A DNA stretch of 33,670 nt from Muribaculaceae bacterium (GTDB taxonomy: Bacteria; Bacteroidota; Bacteroidia; Bacteroidales; Muribaculaceae), in assembly GCA_009775125.1 (NCBI GenBank), contig VSPD01000032.1, positions 1 through 33,670 of the forward strand, given 5' to 3'. Made by a program: the position numbers and the translations under genes. This document shows, piece after piece, positions 12,869 to 20,431 of this stretch. Numbering within the stretch: the first letter of the stretch is position 1; every line of letters starts with the position of its first letter. The notes beneath the pieces were generated by a model, which did not search any database, was not told the DNA's origin, and worked only from the letters and a program-made list of their open reading frames with translations.

Positions 12869-15619
12869 TTAGTGGGCTTCGAGCCAGTTGCGGCCGGTGC
12901 CGCAGGCCACTTCGAGGGTGACGTGGTGGACCCAGGCGTTTTCCATCTCGTGCACGACGAGCTGATGCATTTGGGCGAGTTCGTCGGGAACGACGTTGAA
13001 CACGAGTTCGTCGTGTACCTGTATTATCATGCGAGAGCGTAGGCCCCGGCGGCGTATCTCGGCGTCGATGCGTATCATGGCTATCTTGATTATGTCGGCT
13101 GCCGAGCCTTGTATGGGCGCGTTGATGGCGTTGCGCTCGGCGTAGCCTCTTACGGTGGCGTTGCGCGAGAGGATGTCGGGGAGGAAGCGTTTGCGGCCTT
13201 TTATAGTGGAGACATATCCGTCGGTGCGGGCGCGCTCGATAGACTGTTCCATGTATTGCGCCACCTGCGGATATGAGGCGAGGTAGCCGTCGATGAGCTG
13301 CTTGGCTTCGGAGCGGGGTATGTCGAGGCGTTCTGACAGGCCGAAAGCCGATATTCCGTATATTATGCCGAAATTGGCAGTCTTGGCGTTGCGCCGCTGG
13401 TTGTCGGACACTTGGTCGAGGGGCAGATGGTAGATGCGGGCGGCGGTGGCGCGGTGGATGTCCTCGCCGGAGCGGAATGCTTCGAGCATGTGCGGGTCGT
13501 CGGCAAGGTCGGCGACGAGGCGCAGCTCGATTTGGGAGTAGTCGGCCGACATGATGAGGCATCCGGTGTCGGGGATGAATGCGCGGCGTATCTCCCGGCC
13601 GTCGTCGGTGCGGATGGGTATGTTTTGTAGATTGGGGTTTGTGGAGGATATGCGCCCCGTTACGGTGACGGTCTGGTTGAACGAAGTGTGGATTTTTCCG
13701 GTGGACGGGTTGATAAGGCGCGGGAGGGCGTCGATGTAGGTGGCGAGGAGCTTTCGCAGGGCCCGCACTTGCAGGATTATGCCCACTATGGGGTGCTTGT
13801 GGCGGAGCTTCTCGAGGATTTCCTCGGTAGTGGAATATGCTCCGCGCTTGGTGCGTTTGGCTTTGGGGTCGAGCGCGAGCTTGCCAAATAGAATCTCGCC
13901 GACTTGTGAGGGCGATGATATGTTGAAAGTCTCGCCGGCGAGGTCGTAAGCCTCACGGGCCAGGGCGTCGACGCGCGATGTGAGGGCTACGGACATCTCG
14001 GCGAGGGCGGCCACGTCGATGCGCACGCCTTCCCACTCCATGGCGGCGAGGACGCTCACCATGGGCAGTTCGATTTCTTGAAGCAGTTCCGACTGGCCGG
14101 CGGCGTCGAGGGCCTGTTTCAGTGGGTCGGCGAGTGACAGGGCTATGCGAGCGGCTTCGGCAGTGATGCGCGGGGCGTCGGGGCCGGGGCGTTGAGCGGC
14201 ATGGCGGCGTTCGAGGTCGGTGAGGTGATATGTAAGGGTCTTGTAGCCGAGAATGTCGTAGGCCACAAAGTCGAGGATGTGGCTTTTGTCGGGGTTGAGG
14301 AGGTAGTGGGCTATGGAGGTGTCGAAATATGGGGCGGTGAATTCGATGTCGTCGCGGCGGAGCAGGAGCATGGCGCGTTTTATGTCGTGGCCCACGATTG
14401 TGACCGCGGGGTCGGTGAACAGAGGCTCGGCCATGACGAGAATTTCGCGGCGTTGCGACGGCAGCGCGGGCAGGGGGATGTAGATGGTGCGTCCTTCGGC
14501 CGGGGCGAGGGCCAGGGCGTTGAAATCGGCGGTCATCGGGGTGTCGCCCACGGCGAGGACGGCGATGCCGACAGTGCCGGCGCCTTGCATCGAGCGTATT
14601 GCGCGCGCCACCTCTTCGGGGGTGGCGGCCGTGTCGAAAGCGTTGGCGTCGAGGACCGGAGCCGCTACGGGAGCCTGCGGCTCGGGAGCGTCGAACAGGG
14701 AGCCCATTGCGGGCTGTGGCGCGGGAGCCGCCGGGGCCGGGGCCGACGCTCCGAGGCGTGAGATGAAAGTCTTGAATTCGTATTTCGAGAATATTTTCAC
14801 GAGGGTGTCGACGTCGGGCTCGCTTCGGCGCAGGTCGTCGTAGGATACGGGCACGTCGATGTCGGTCTTGATAGTAACCAGTTGGCGTGAGAAAAGAATC
14901 TGCTCGCGGTTTTCGGAAATTTTGCGCTTGGTGGCGCCGGTGAGCTCGTCGGTGCGGGCGAGCAGGCTGTCGATGGAGCCGAATTGCGCTATGAGCTTCT
15001 GCGCTGTTTTCTCGCCTACGCCGGGGCATCCGGGGATATTGTCGGAGGCGTCGCCTTCGAGGGCGAGCAGGTCGATGATCTGCGACGGGTCGGAAATGCC
15101 GTACCGCTCGCATATTTGCTCGGGGCCTCGCACCTCGAATCCTTGGCCGCGGAGGGCGGGCCGGTACATGAAGATGCGGTCGGACACGAGCTGGCCGTAG
15201 TCCTTGTCGAGGGTCATCATGTAGGTTGTGAATCCGTCGGCTTCGGCTCTTTTTGCGAGCGAGCCTATCACGTCGTCGGCCTCGAAGCCTTCCATTTCAA
15301 TCACCGGGATGCGGTAGGCCCGCAGGATATCCTTTATTATGGGAATGGAAAGGGTGATGTCCTCGGGCTGTTTCTGCCGCTGGGCCTTGTATTCGGGGTA
15401 TAGCTCGTTGCGGAACGTGTGTCCGCCTGGCGGGTCGAGGCACACGCCGATATAGGCGGGATTCTCTTTGCGGAGAAGCTCGTCGAGAGTGTTGCAGAAT
15501 CCGAACACGGCCGAGGTGTTGAATCCGTCGGACGAGAATCTCGGGGATGAAATCAGGGCATAGTAGGCACGGTATATGAGGCCGAAAGCGTCGAGCAAAA
15601 AAAGTTTCTTTTCTTCCAT
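12869..15619 (-). CDS. polA: DNA polymerase I with degenerate 3'-5' exonuclease domain
   Basis: Fills gaps and removes RNA primers in replication and repair. The 916-residue protein has an intact 5' nuclease domain (about 1-300): LFLLDAFGLIYRAYYA, GFEADDVIGSLA, MTLDKDYGQLV, GDASDNIPGCPGVGEKTAQK. The polymerase domain (about 545-916) has motif A SADYSQIELRL (about 690), motif B RRNAKTANFGIIYG (about 742-757) and motif C VHDELV (about 867-872). The intermediate exonuclease-like domain has lost the catalytic acids: the Exo I DxE region reads VGIAVLAVGD, Exo II reads VGHDIKRAMLLL, and Exo III reads ITAEAARIALSL. It is thus probably not proofreading. The ATG at 15619 gives the canonical start MEEKKLFLLDAFG; a TTG 84 nt upstream was rejected. 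It is divergent from the prenyl synthase gene. Confidence 0.95.
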   Translation of the reverse strand: MEEKKLFLLDAFGLIYRAYYALISSPRFSSDGFNTSAVFGFCNTLDELLRKENPAYIGVCLDPPGGHTFRNELYPEYKAQRQKQPEDITLSIPIIKDILRAYRIPVIEMEGFEADDVIGSLAKRAEADGFTTYMMTLDKDYGQLVSDRIFMYRPALRGQGFEVRGPEQICERYGISDPSQIIDLLALEGDASDNIPGCPGVGEKTAQKLIAQFGSIDSLLARTDELTGATKRKISENREQILFSRQLVTIKTDIDVPVSYDDLRRSEPDVDTLVKIFSKYEFKTFISRLGASAPAPAAPAPQPAMGSLFDAPEPQAPVAAPVLDANAFDTAATPEEVARAIRSMQGAGTVGIAVLAVGDTPMTADFNALALAPAEGRTIYIPLPALPSQRREILVMAEPLFTDPAVTIVGHDIKRAMLLLRRDDIEFTAPYFDTSIAHYLLNPDKSHILDFVAYDILGYKTLTYHLTDLERRHAAQRPGPDAPRITAEAARIALSLADPLKQALDAAGQSELLQEIELPMVSVLAAMEWEGVRIDVAALAEMSVALTSRVDALAREAYDLAGETFNISSPSQVGEILFGKLALDPKAKRTKRGAYSTTEEILEKLRHKHPIVGIILQVRALRKLLATYIDALPRLINPSTGKIHTSFNQTVTVTGRISSTNPNLQNIPIRTDDGREIRRAFIPDTGCLIMSADYSQIELRLVADLADDPHMLEAFRSGEDIHRATAARIYHLPLDQVSDNQRRNAKTANFGIIYGISAFGLSERLDIPRSEAKQLIDGYLASYPQVAQYMEQSIERARTDGYVSTIKGRKRFLPDILSRNATVRGYAERNAINAPIQGSAADIIKIAMIRIDAEIRRRGLRSRMIIQVHDELVFNVVPDELAQMHQLVVHEMENAWVHHVTLEVACGTGRNWLEAH

Positions 15620-15716
15620 AAGCGGGCAAATATTGTGGTAAAAGTAAGCAAAAAATCCGTATGACGCATTGCGAGCGGATAAAAAATGCGAAAAAATGCA
15701 CATTTGGCATTGAAAT

Positions 15717-15749
15717 ATTGGTGATTGTCTGCAACTTTTGCTAATTTTG
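15717..15749 (+). promoter_or_regulatory. Promoter of polyprenyl synthase gene
   Basis: ATTG (15717-15720), 21-nt spacer, TAATTTTG (15742-15749). It lies about 28 nt upstream of the expected leader and ATG at 15784. Confidence 0.6.
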
Positions 15750-15783
15750 CAGAATATTTCAGCAAAACAACTTTGGCCGTATT

Positions 15784-16761
15784 ATGAGTTCTCTCGCAGA
15801 AATCCAAAATAAAATCGCTCCGGATCTGGAAAAGTTGAATACCCGTATCCGCAGCCAGCTGTCGACATCGAATCCGCTGATGGATTCGGTGATAGAAGGG
15901 TTCTTGCGCAACAAGGGCAAGCAGATTCGCCCGCTCATAGTGCTCCTCACGGCCAAGATGTTCTCGCCGAAGGTCAACGACAATGTGCTGGCCGCGGGCG
16001 CTGCTGTGGAATTGCTTCATTCGGCATCGTTGATTCACGACGACGTGGTGGACAATTCGCGCCTGCGACGCAACGCGCCCACAATCAATGCCGTGTGGGA
16101 CAACCATATCGCGGTGCTTATCGGCGACTTTTTCGTGTCGTCGGCCATGCAGCAGGCCATTTCCACGGCCGATGTGCGCATAATCGAGGCTTTGTGCCAC
16201 CTTGGCAAGCTGCTGTCGGTGGGCGAGCTTGACCAGATTTACAACGCGCGTTACCATAAGCTGACCGAAGATGCCTATTTCCAGATAATCAGCTACAAGA
16301 CAGCGTCGCTTTTCGTGGCATGCGCACGTATGGGCTGCTTTGCCGTGGGCGCTTCGGAAGAAGACACGGCGCGTATGGCGGAATTTGCCGAATTGCTCGG
16401 CCTTTGTTTCCAGATACGCGACGATATATTCGACTATTATCCTTCGGATAAGGTGGGCAAGCCCACGGGCAACGACCTTCGCGAGGGCAAAATCACGCTT
16501 CCGCTGCTTGCCGTGCTCAACGGCGCGCCCGTGGCCGGACAGCAGGCCATGCGCGAGCTGTCGATGAAGGAATCGCTCACCGAAGATGAGATAGCAACTT
16601 TGCTGGCTTTTGCCCGCGACAACGGAGGTATACGCTACGCCTTTGAAAAAATGGGCGAATTGCGCAACCGTGCAGCCGCCATAATGGCGGAATTCCCCGA
16701 TTCGCCGGCCTCGAGTCAGCTCATGGCGATTTTCGACTATATCATTTCACGCGATTTCTAA
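15784..16761 (+). CDS. Long-chain polyprenyl diphosphate synthase
   Basis: Condenses isopentenyl diphosphate units to make the side chain of menaquinone or a related carrier; IspB/HepT-like. The 325-residue length fits. First Asp-rich motif DDVVD at residues 86-90, within LLHSASLIHDDVVDNS; second motif DDIFD at 213-217. Other conserved points are GKQIRP (45-50), LIGDFF, and the YKTASLF motif around Lys172. Small residues (Ala81, Ser82) before the first motif leave the chain-elongation pocket open, consistent with a long product, though the exact length cannot be read. ATG at 15784 follows the promoter at 15717-15749. A small inverted repeat with T-tract follows the gene at 16794. Confidence 0.92.
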   Translation: MSSLAEIQNKIAPDLEKLNTRIRSQLSTSNPLMDSVIEGFLRNKGKQIRPLIVLLTAKMFSPKVNDNVLAAGAAVELLHSASLIHDDVVDNSRLRRNAPTINAVWDNHIAVLIGDFFVSSAMQQAISTADVRIIEALCHLGKLLSVGELDQIYNARYHKLTEDAYFQIISYKTASLFVACARMGCFAVGASEEDTARMAEFAELLGLCFQIRDDIFDYYPSDKVGKPTGNDLREGKITLPLLAVLNGAPVAGQQAMRELSMKESLTEDEIATLLAFARDNGGIRYAFEKMGELRNRAAAIMAEFPDSPASSQLMAIFDYIISRDF

Positions 16762-16793
16762 AAACTTTTTTATTGCCGGCATTGTTTATAAAA

Positions 16794-16817
16794 TGTCTGA
16801 TTTGGCAGACACGTTTT
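16794..16817 (+). terminator. Possible weak terminator after prenyl synthase
   Basis: TGTCTG (16794-16799), ATTTGG, CAGACA (16806-16811), then CGTTTTTG. Six-base arms and a short T-run; it could also be an operator for the next gene, whose ATG is at 16849. Confidence 0.4.
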
Positions 16818-16848
16818 TGAAATCAATGAATCTCAAATCTATATAATT

Positions 16849-17370
16849 ATGGCAAAAGCAATAGCTTCATCGGTGCGCCTTTACCAGCTTGACTTTTCAA
16901 GCATGCGCACATGGCTTATGGCCGCCCTTTTTGTAATTGGCAATATAGCATTGCCTCAGTTGTGCCACCTTGTGCCCAATGGCGGCCTGGTGTTCCTGCC
17001 CATCTATTTCTTCACCCTTATCGGTGCGTATAAATATGGCTGGAAAGTGGGCTTGCTCACGGCTGTTCTTTCGCCTCTGGTCAACTGCGCGCTCTTCGGC
17101 ATGCCTGCCGTGGCGTCGCTTCCCGCCATTGAGATGAAGGGCATCCTTCTGGCGCTTGCTGCAAGTTACGCCGCCGCCCGTTTCTCGCGTGTCAACCTGC
17201 TTATCCTTGTTGGCGTGGTGCTCAGCTACCAGGTTGCGGGCTGTGTGCTCGAAGGCCTCTACCATTCGAGTTTCGCCGCCGGTATTCAGGATTTCCGTCT
17301 TGGCGTCCCCGGTATGCTCCTTCAAGTAGTGGGTGGCTATGTAGTGCTCCGCTACTTGCTCAAAAAGTAA
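16849..17370 (+). CDS. ECF-transporter S-component-like membrane protein
   Basis: A 173-residue integral membrane protein with about five or six hydrophobic segments: residues 20-38 (TWLMAALFVIGNIALPQLCH), 45-60, 62-82 (YGWKVGLLTAVLSPLVNCAL), 92-110, 115-133 (NLLILVGVVLSYQVAGCVLE) and 148-170. The segment FLPIYFFTLIGAYKYGWKVGLLTAVLSPLVN is typical of vitamin-binding S components of energy-coupling factor transporters. The ATPase and T components are not nearby, as is usual for group II systems. The substrate cannot be deduced; no riboswitch is visible in the 87-nt gap upstream. It is probably co-oriented rather than functionally linked with the prenyl synthase. Confidence 0.7.
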   Translation: MAKAIASSVRLYQLDFSSMRTWLMAALFVIGNIALPQLCHLVPNGGLVFLPIYFFTLIGAYKYGWKVGLLTAVLSPLVNCALFGMPAVASLPAIEMKGILLALAASYAAARFSRVNLLILVGVVLSYQVAGCVLEGLYHSSFAAGIQDFRLGVPGMLLQVVGGYVVLRYLLKK

Positions 17371-17390
17371 AGTCCGTGCAATAGATATTG

Positions 17391-17420
17391 AATCGGCGGC
17401 CCCGACGGGTCGCCGATTTT
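17391..17420. terminator. Bidirectional terminator between convergent genes
   Basis: AATCGGCG (17391-17398), internal GCCCCGACGGGT, CGCCGATT (17411-17418), with a T-run on each strand (TTTT after 17416 on plus; the arm starts AA, giving TT on minus). It separates the S-component gene from the DUF5672 gene. Confidence 0.75.
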
Positions 17421-17425
17421 GTGTG

Positions 17426-18205
17426 TCAGAATATTTTTGACCAGAAAGGGCGCATCTTGCGCGATGACCAGCCGTGACAGCCCATCGGCAGCCGCCGGCC
17501 TGTGAGGCGGTAGCACCACGCCGGATATTTGTCGAAGGCAAACATGAGGGCCTCCTTGGCCACGGGGTAGGTGAATCCCGGCGCGTCTGTGGCCCAGAAC
17601 ACATCTTCGGGATGCCCCTTGGGGCCTATGGCGTTGAGGCGGGCGAGCTCGTCGGTTTTTTCGCGGCATACGCGGGCGTGGGAGGCTGTCTTGCGCAGCG
17701 ACAGTCCGCCGTTTCCGACACGGTTGTAGAGCGCGGTTTTCGAGTACAGGCCTTTTCGGCGGCGCAGGACATCTTCAATGCGCTTAATCCAGAGCATTGG
17801 CGGGAAGCGGTTGACGGTGCGTTGGAGCCAGGGCGCTCCCACATAGTCGAAGCCGCGGGCACACCACGTGTCGAGGTCGTCGCGGAAGATGTATGTGTCG
17901 AGTTGGGCTATGAGGATGTATTGGTAGGCGGCGAATGTGTCGTAGAAGGCTGCCGATGTCATCAGGCGGTTGTAGCCGCGTATGCCTTGGAAAAACGAGG
18001 GGTCGAATTCTATTTGGCGTATGCCGGGGTAGGGCGCAAGCAGGGCCGACAGGTCGAGTCCTCGGGGTTTCACCACTATTATGTCGCGGGCGGCGAGCAC
18101 GCGGCATATGCTTTCGAGCGATTTGGCCTCGTCGGCGTTGATTTCGGCTTTGTATATCGGCACGACTACGGCCACGGATGCTTTGTCGATGCGGCTATCG
18201 GGCAT
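17426..18205 (-). CDS. DUF5672 family, glycosyltransferase-like protein
   Basis: A 259-residue cytosolic protein. Diagnostic segments of DUF5672: VAVVVPIYKAE at the N-terminus, GIRGYNRLMTSAAFYDTF (residues 74-91), YQYILIAQLDTYIFRDDL (95-111) with a DxD-like Asp, FDYVGAPW (119-126), VGNGGLSLRK (163-172) and HPEDVFW (about 198-204). The layout and the Asp-rich Q-LD-Y motif suggest a GT-A fold nucleotide-sugar enzyme, but activity has not been shown for the family as far as I know. The ATG at 18205 overlaps the miaA stop by 11 nt, so it is translationally coupled as the last gene of the dpp4 operon. Its substrate is unknown. Confidence 0.85.
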   Translation of the reverse strand: MPDSRIDKASVAVVVPIYKAEINADEAKSLESICRVLAARDIIVVKPRGLDLSALLAPYPGIRQIEFDPSFFQGIRGYNRLMTSAAFYDTFAAYQYILIAQLDTYIFRDDLDTWCARGFDYVGAPWLQRTVNRFPPMLWIKRIEDVLRRRKGLYSKTALYNRVGNGGLSLRKTASHARVCREKTDELARLNAIGPKGHPEDVFWATDAPGFTYPVAKEALMFAFDKYPAWCYRLTGRRLPMGCHGWSSRKMRPFWSKIF

Positions 18206-19112
18206 TTGTGTCTTGTATTATCGTTTGGGCGAATTCTTCGGGTGTGAGCGATTGCGGAAGCCAGCAGATGTGGAATCCGCGTCGTTCCATGCCTCTGAAC
18301 CATGTCATCTGGCGTTTGGCAAACTGGTGTATAGCCGTTTCAAGGGCTGCGAACATTTGCTGAAATGTCAGTTGGCCGGTGAGATGCAGTGTTATAAATT
18401 TATATTCGAGGCCATAGTATATCAGGTCGTCGGGGGCGATGCCGGAGTCGAGCAATGCCTGCACCTCTTGGAGCATTCCGGCCTCGATGCGGGCGTGGAG
18501 GCGGTCGGTGATGCGGCGGCGGCGCAGGTCGCGGTCGATGTCGACGCCGAATATCATGGCGTCTTTCACCGGGTTTGGACGCGCGGCTGAGGCCGCATCG
18601 GGGTTGGCGCGGTAGTATTCCTCGATTTCGATGGCGCGTATGGCGCGTTTTGCCGTGTCGACGTCGGTGGTGTTGTGCAGGCGTTTCATCGAGGCGAGCA
18701 TGGCCGTGAGCTCGTCGAGCGTGCGTCCTTCAAGCGATGCGCGCAGGGCCGGGTTTTCGGGCACTTCGGGGAGCGCGAGGGCGTTGAGCACGGATTCGAT
18801 ATACAGGCCGGTGCCGCCGCAGAGTATCGGGCGGCGGCCTCGTGCGCGGATGTCGGCCTCGGCCGCGCGGTAGTCGCGCAGGTATTCGTACAGGTTGTAT
18901 TTGTAGCCCGCCGGGGCTATGTCGATGAGGTGGTAGGGAACGTCGCCGTATTCATCGAGGTCTTTGCCTGTGCCAATATCCATGCCTCGGTAGATTTGGC
19001 GCGAGTCGGCGCTGATAATCTCGCCGCCGGCGGCGAGAGCCAGGGCCACGGCTCTTGCCGTCTTGCCTGAGGCTGTGGGGCCAAGTATTACTATGAGCGG
19101 TTTTCTCTCCAT
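18195..19112 (-). CDS. miaA: tRNA dimethylallyltransferase
   Basis: Transfers the dimethylallyl group to adenosine 37 of tRNAs reading codons starting with U. The 305-residue length is standard. P-loop GPTASGKT at residues 11-18, then GGEIISADSRQIYRGMDIGTGK, a family hallmark, and PYHLIDI, LCGGTGLYIESVL, and the C-terminal IHQFAKRQMTWFR motif. The ATG at 19112 was chosen because the P-loop follows immediately; a longer open frame upstream is antisense-type composition. The start overlaps the end of the upstream membrane-protein gene by 22 nt and the end overlaps the DUF5672 start by 11 nt, so it sits in the middle of a tight operon. Confidence 0.95.
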   Translation of the reverse strand: MERKPLIVILGPTASGKTARAVALALAAGGEIISADSRQIYRGMDIGTGKDLDEYGDVPYHLIDIAPAGYKYNLYEYLRDYRAAEADIRARGRRPILCGGTGLYIESVLNALALPEVPENPALRASLEGRTLDELTAMLASMKRLHNTTDVDTAKRAIRAIEIEEYYRANPDAASAARPNPVKDAMIFGVDIDRDLRRRRITDRLHARIEAGMLQEVQALLDSGIAPDDLIYYGLEYKFITLHLTGQLTFQQMFAALETAIHQFAKRQMTWFRGMERRGFHICWLPQSLTPEEFAQTIIQDTNAR

Positions 19113-20422
19113 GATCGGTCCATTCCGGATATATACCTGCGCCAGAACTTGCGCAGGCGGAAGAAAGGCTTGTCCTCGTTGTGCTCTGCCACATATAGCC
19201 AGTGGATGTCGGAGTAGTCGATGTCCCAGTCCTTGAAGTCGCAGAGGCGGAAGGTGGGACGGTAGTTTTTGATGGGGTATAGCCGCCGTCCGTCGCGGTC
19301 GTAGGTCTTGAACGCCATTGTCATCACGTATATGCGGTGTATGTCGTAGGCCATCGGGCGGGTGAGCATGCCGGTGTTGAGGAGTTTGTCGATGGCGTAG
19401 AGGTTGAGCCATTCGCCTTTGATGAGCGGGGAGTCGGGTGTGTCGTCGGAAAGGAATATGGCGTAGTGGAACACGTTGATTCCGCTGGCCGGGTCGCGCG
19501 TAACAAACAGCGGCCTCACGCGGAACGACTCGGCGATGCCTGTTTTCTTTACGAAAAGGTCGTGGGCTTCGGTGTCGGTCATGCTGTCGGTGGCGGCTAT
19601 ATCCTCGATTGCCGGAGTGTCCCATAGCGTCACGCCGGGGATGTCGGGGTGCTGCACCTCGCCCAGGAGCAGGGTGTCGCCTTTCACGATGAGAAATCTC
19701 ACTTGTGTGGTGCGCTGCACGGATATGGCGGCACGGGCGTCGGTGCGGTCTTCCATGGCGGCATAGCGGGTGTAGATGAATCCGACGGATAGGGCAAGCA
19801 GGGCCACGGGCACTATGAAGAAGAAGAATCGGTCGCTGGAATTGATATTTACATTGATATAGAACAGCGCGTAGTAGAGCCATCCCACCACGGAAAGGAA
19901 GATGGAGATAATCGCCATAAGCCTTACCTGAACGCGCCCTTCGTTGTGAACAAGGGTGTGGGCCACGCCTTGGCGCATTGTAATTGACGCGCGCGATGTG
20001 CACTGCCGGCACAATTCGGTCTTGCCCATGCGGAAGTAGGCGATGGAGAAGAGCACGGCGCCCACAGGAGCGATTATAAGGGCCGGTATGAACGGGATGC
20101 CTACGTTGTAGGTTTCGGGGTCGACGAATATGTTTGGAATCCAGTGGGTGTTGAGCGCGTTTATTATCAGCATTATCAGCGCCGACCAGCCGAGCGTGTA
20201 GTTGGTGGTGCGCACCATTATCGAGCAGCTTACGCCCTCGGCCGAGGGCATTGCCGGCGATATGCGTGTCACCACAACCATGAGGGCGAAGGCCACGAAC
20301 GGGAGCACGACGTGGGGCACCCACAGCCCCACAATGATTATGAGGGCGAGCATGGCGCAGCATATCAACCAGTTGGTCGACAGCATGTTGAATATTCGGT
20401 GTTTGGAGTCTTTTCCGGGCAT
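19091..20422 (-). CDS. Membrane protein with degenerate Nudix-like C-terminal domain
   Basis: I do not recognise a named family. The 443-residue protein has about six membrane spans: residues 13-32, 35-52, 73-90, 107-128, 165-186 and 190-212. A CxxC (ELCRQC) lies in the loop after span 4. The C-terminal 230 residues are soluble. Within them, RFLIVKGDTLLLGEVQHPD, LWDTPAIED, TEAHDLFVKKTGI and the following RVRPLFVTRDPASGINVFHYAIFL have the order and spacing of a Nudix fold, but the catalytic REUxEExGU box is replaced by LFVKKTGI, so it would be a non-hydrolytic relative. The gene is 9 nt after dpp4 and overlaps miaA by 22 nt. Confidence 0.75.
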   Translation of the reverse strand: MPGKDSKHRIFNMLSTNWLICCAMLALIIIVGLWVPHVVLPFVAFALMVVVTRISPAMPSAEGVSCSIMVRTTNYTLGWSALIMLIINALNTHWIPNIFVDPETYNVGIPFIPALIIAPVGAVLFSIAYFRMGKTELCRQCTSRASITMRQGVAHTLVHNEGRVQVRLMAIISIFLSVVGWLYYALFYINVNINSSDRFFFFIVPVALLALSVGFIYTRYAAMEDRTDARAAISVQRTTQVRFLIVKGDTLLLGEVQHPDIPGVTLWDTPAIEDIAATDSMTDTEAHDLFVKKTGIAESFRVRPLFVTRDPASGINVFHYAIFLSDDTPDSPLIKGEWLNLYAIDKLLNTGMLTRPMAYDIHRIYVMTMAFKTYDRDGRRLYPIKNYRPTFRLCDFKDWDIDYSDIHWLYVAEHNEDKPFFRLRKFWRRYISGMDRSWRENRS

Positions 20423-20431
20423 TGGGTCGGG

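Noticed and set aside
15619..15703. Upstream TTG start for polA
   Set aside because: PolA proteins begin with the LFLLDAFGLIYRAYYA strand a few residues after the ATG at 15619; the extension is AT-rich non-coding DNA.
16762..16848. Possible riboswitch before the ECF S-component-like gene
   Set aside because: Only 87 nt with one small palindrome; no thiamin, cobalamin or other known riboswitch core could be read.
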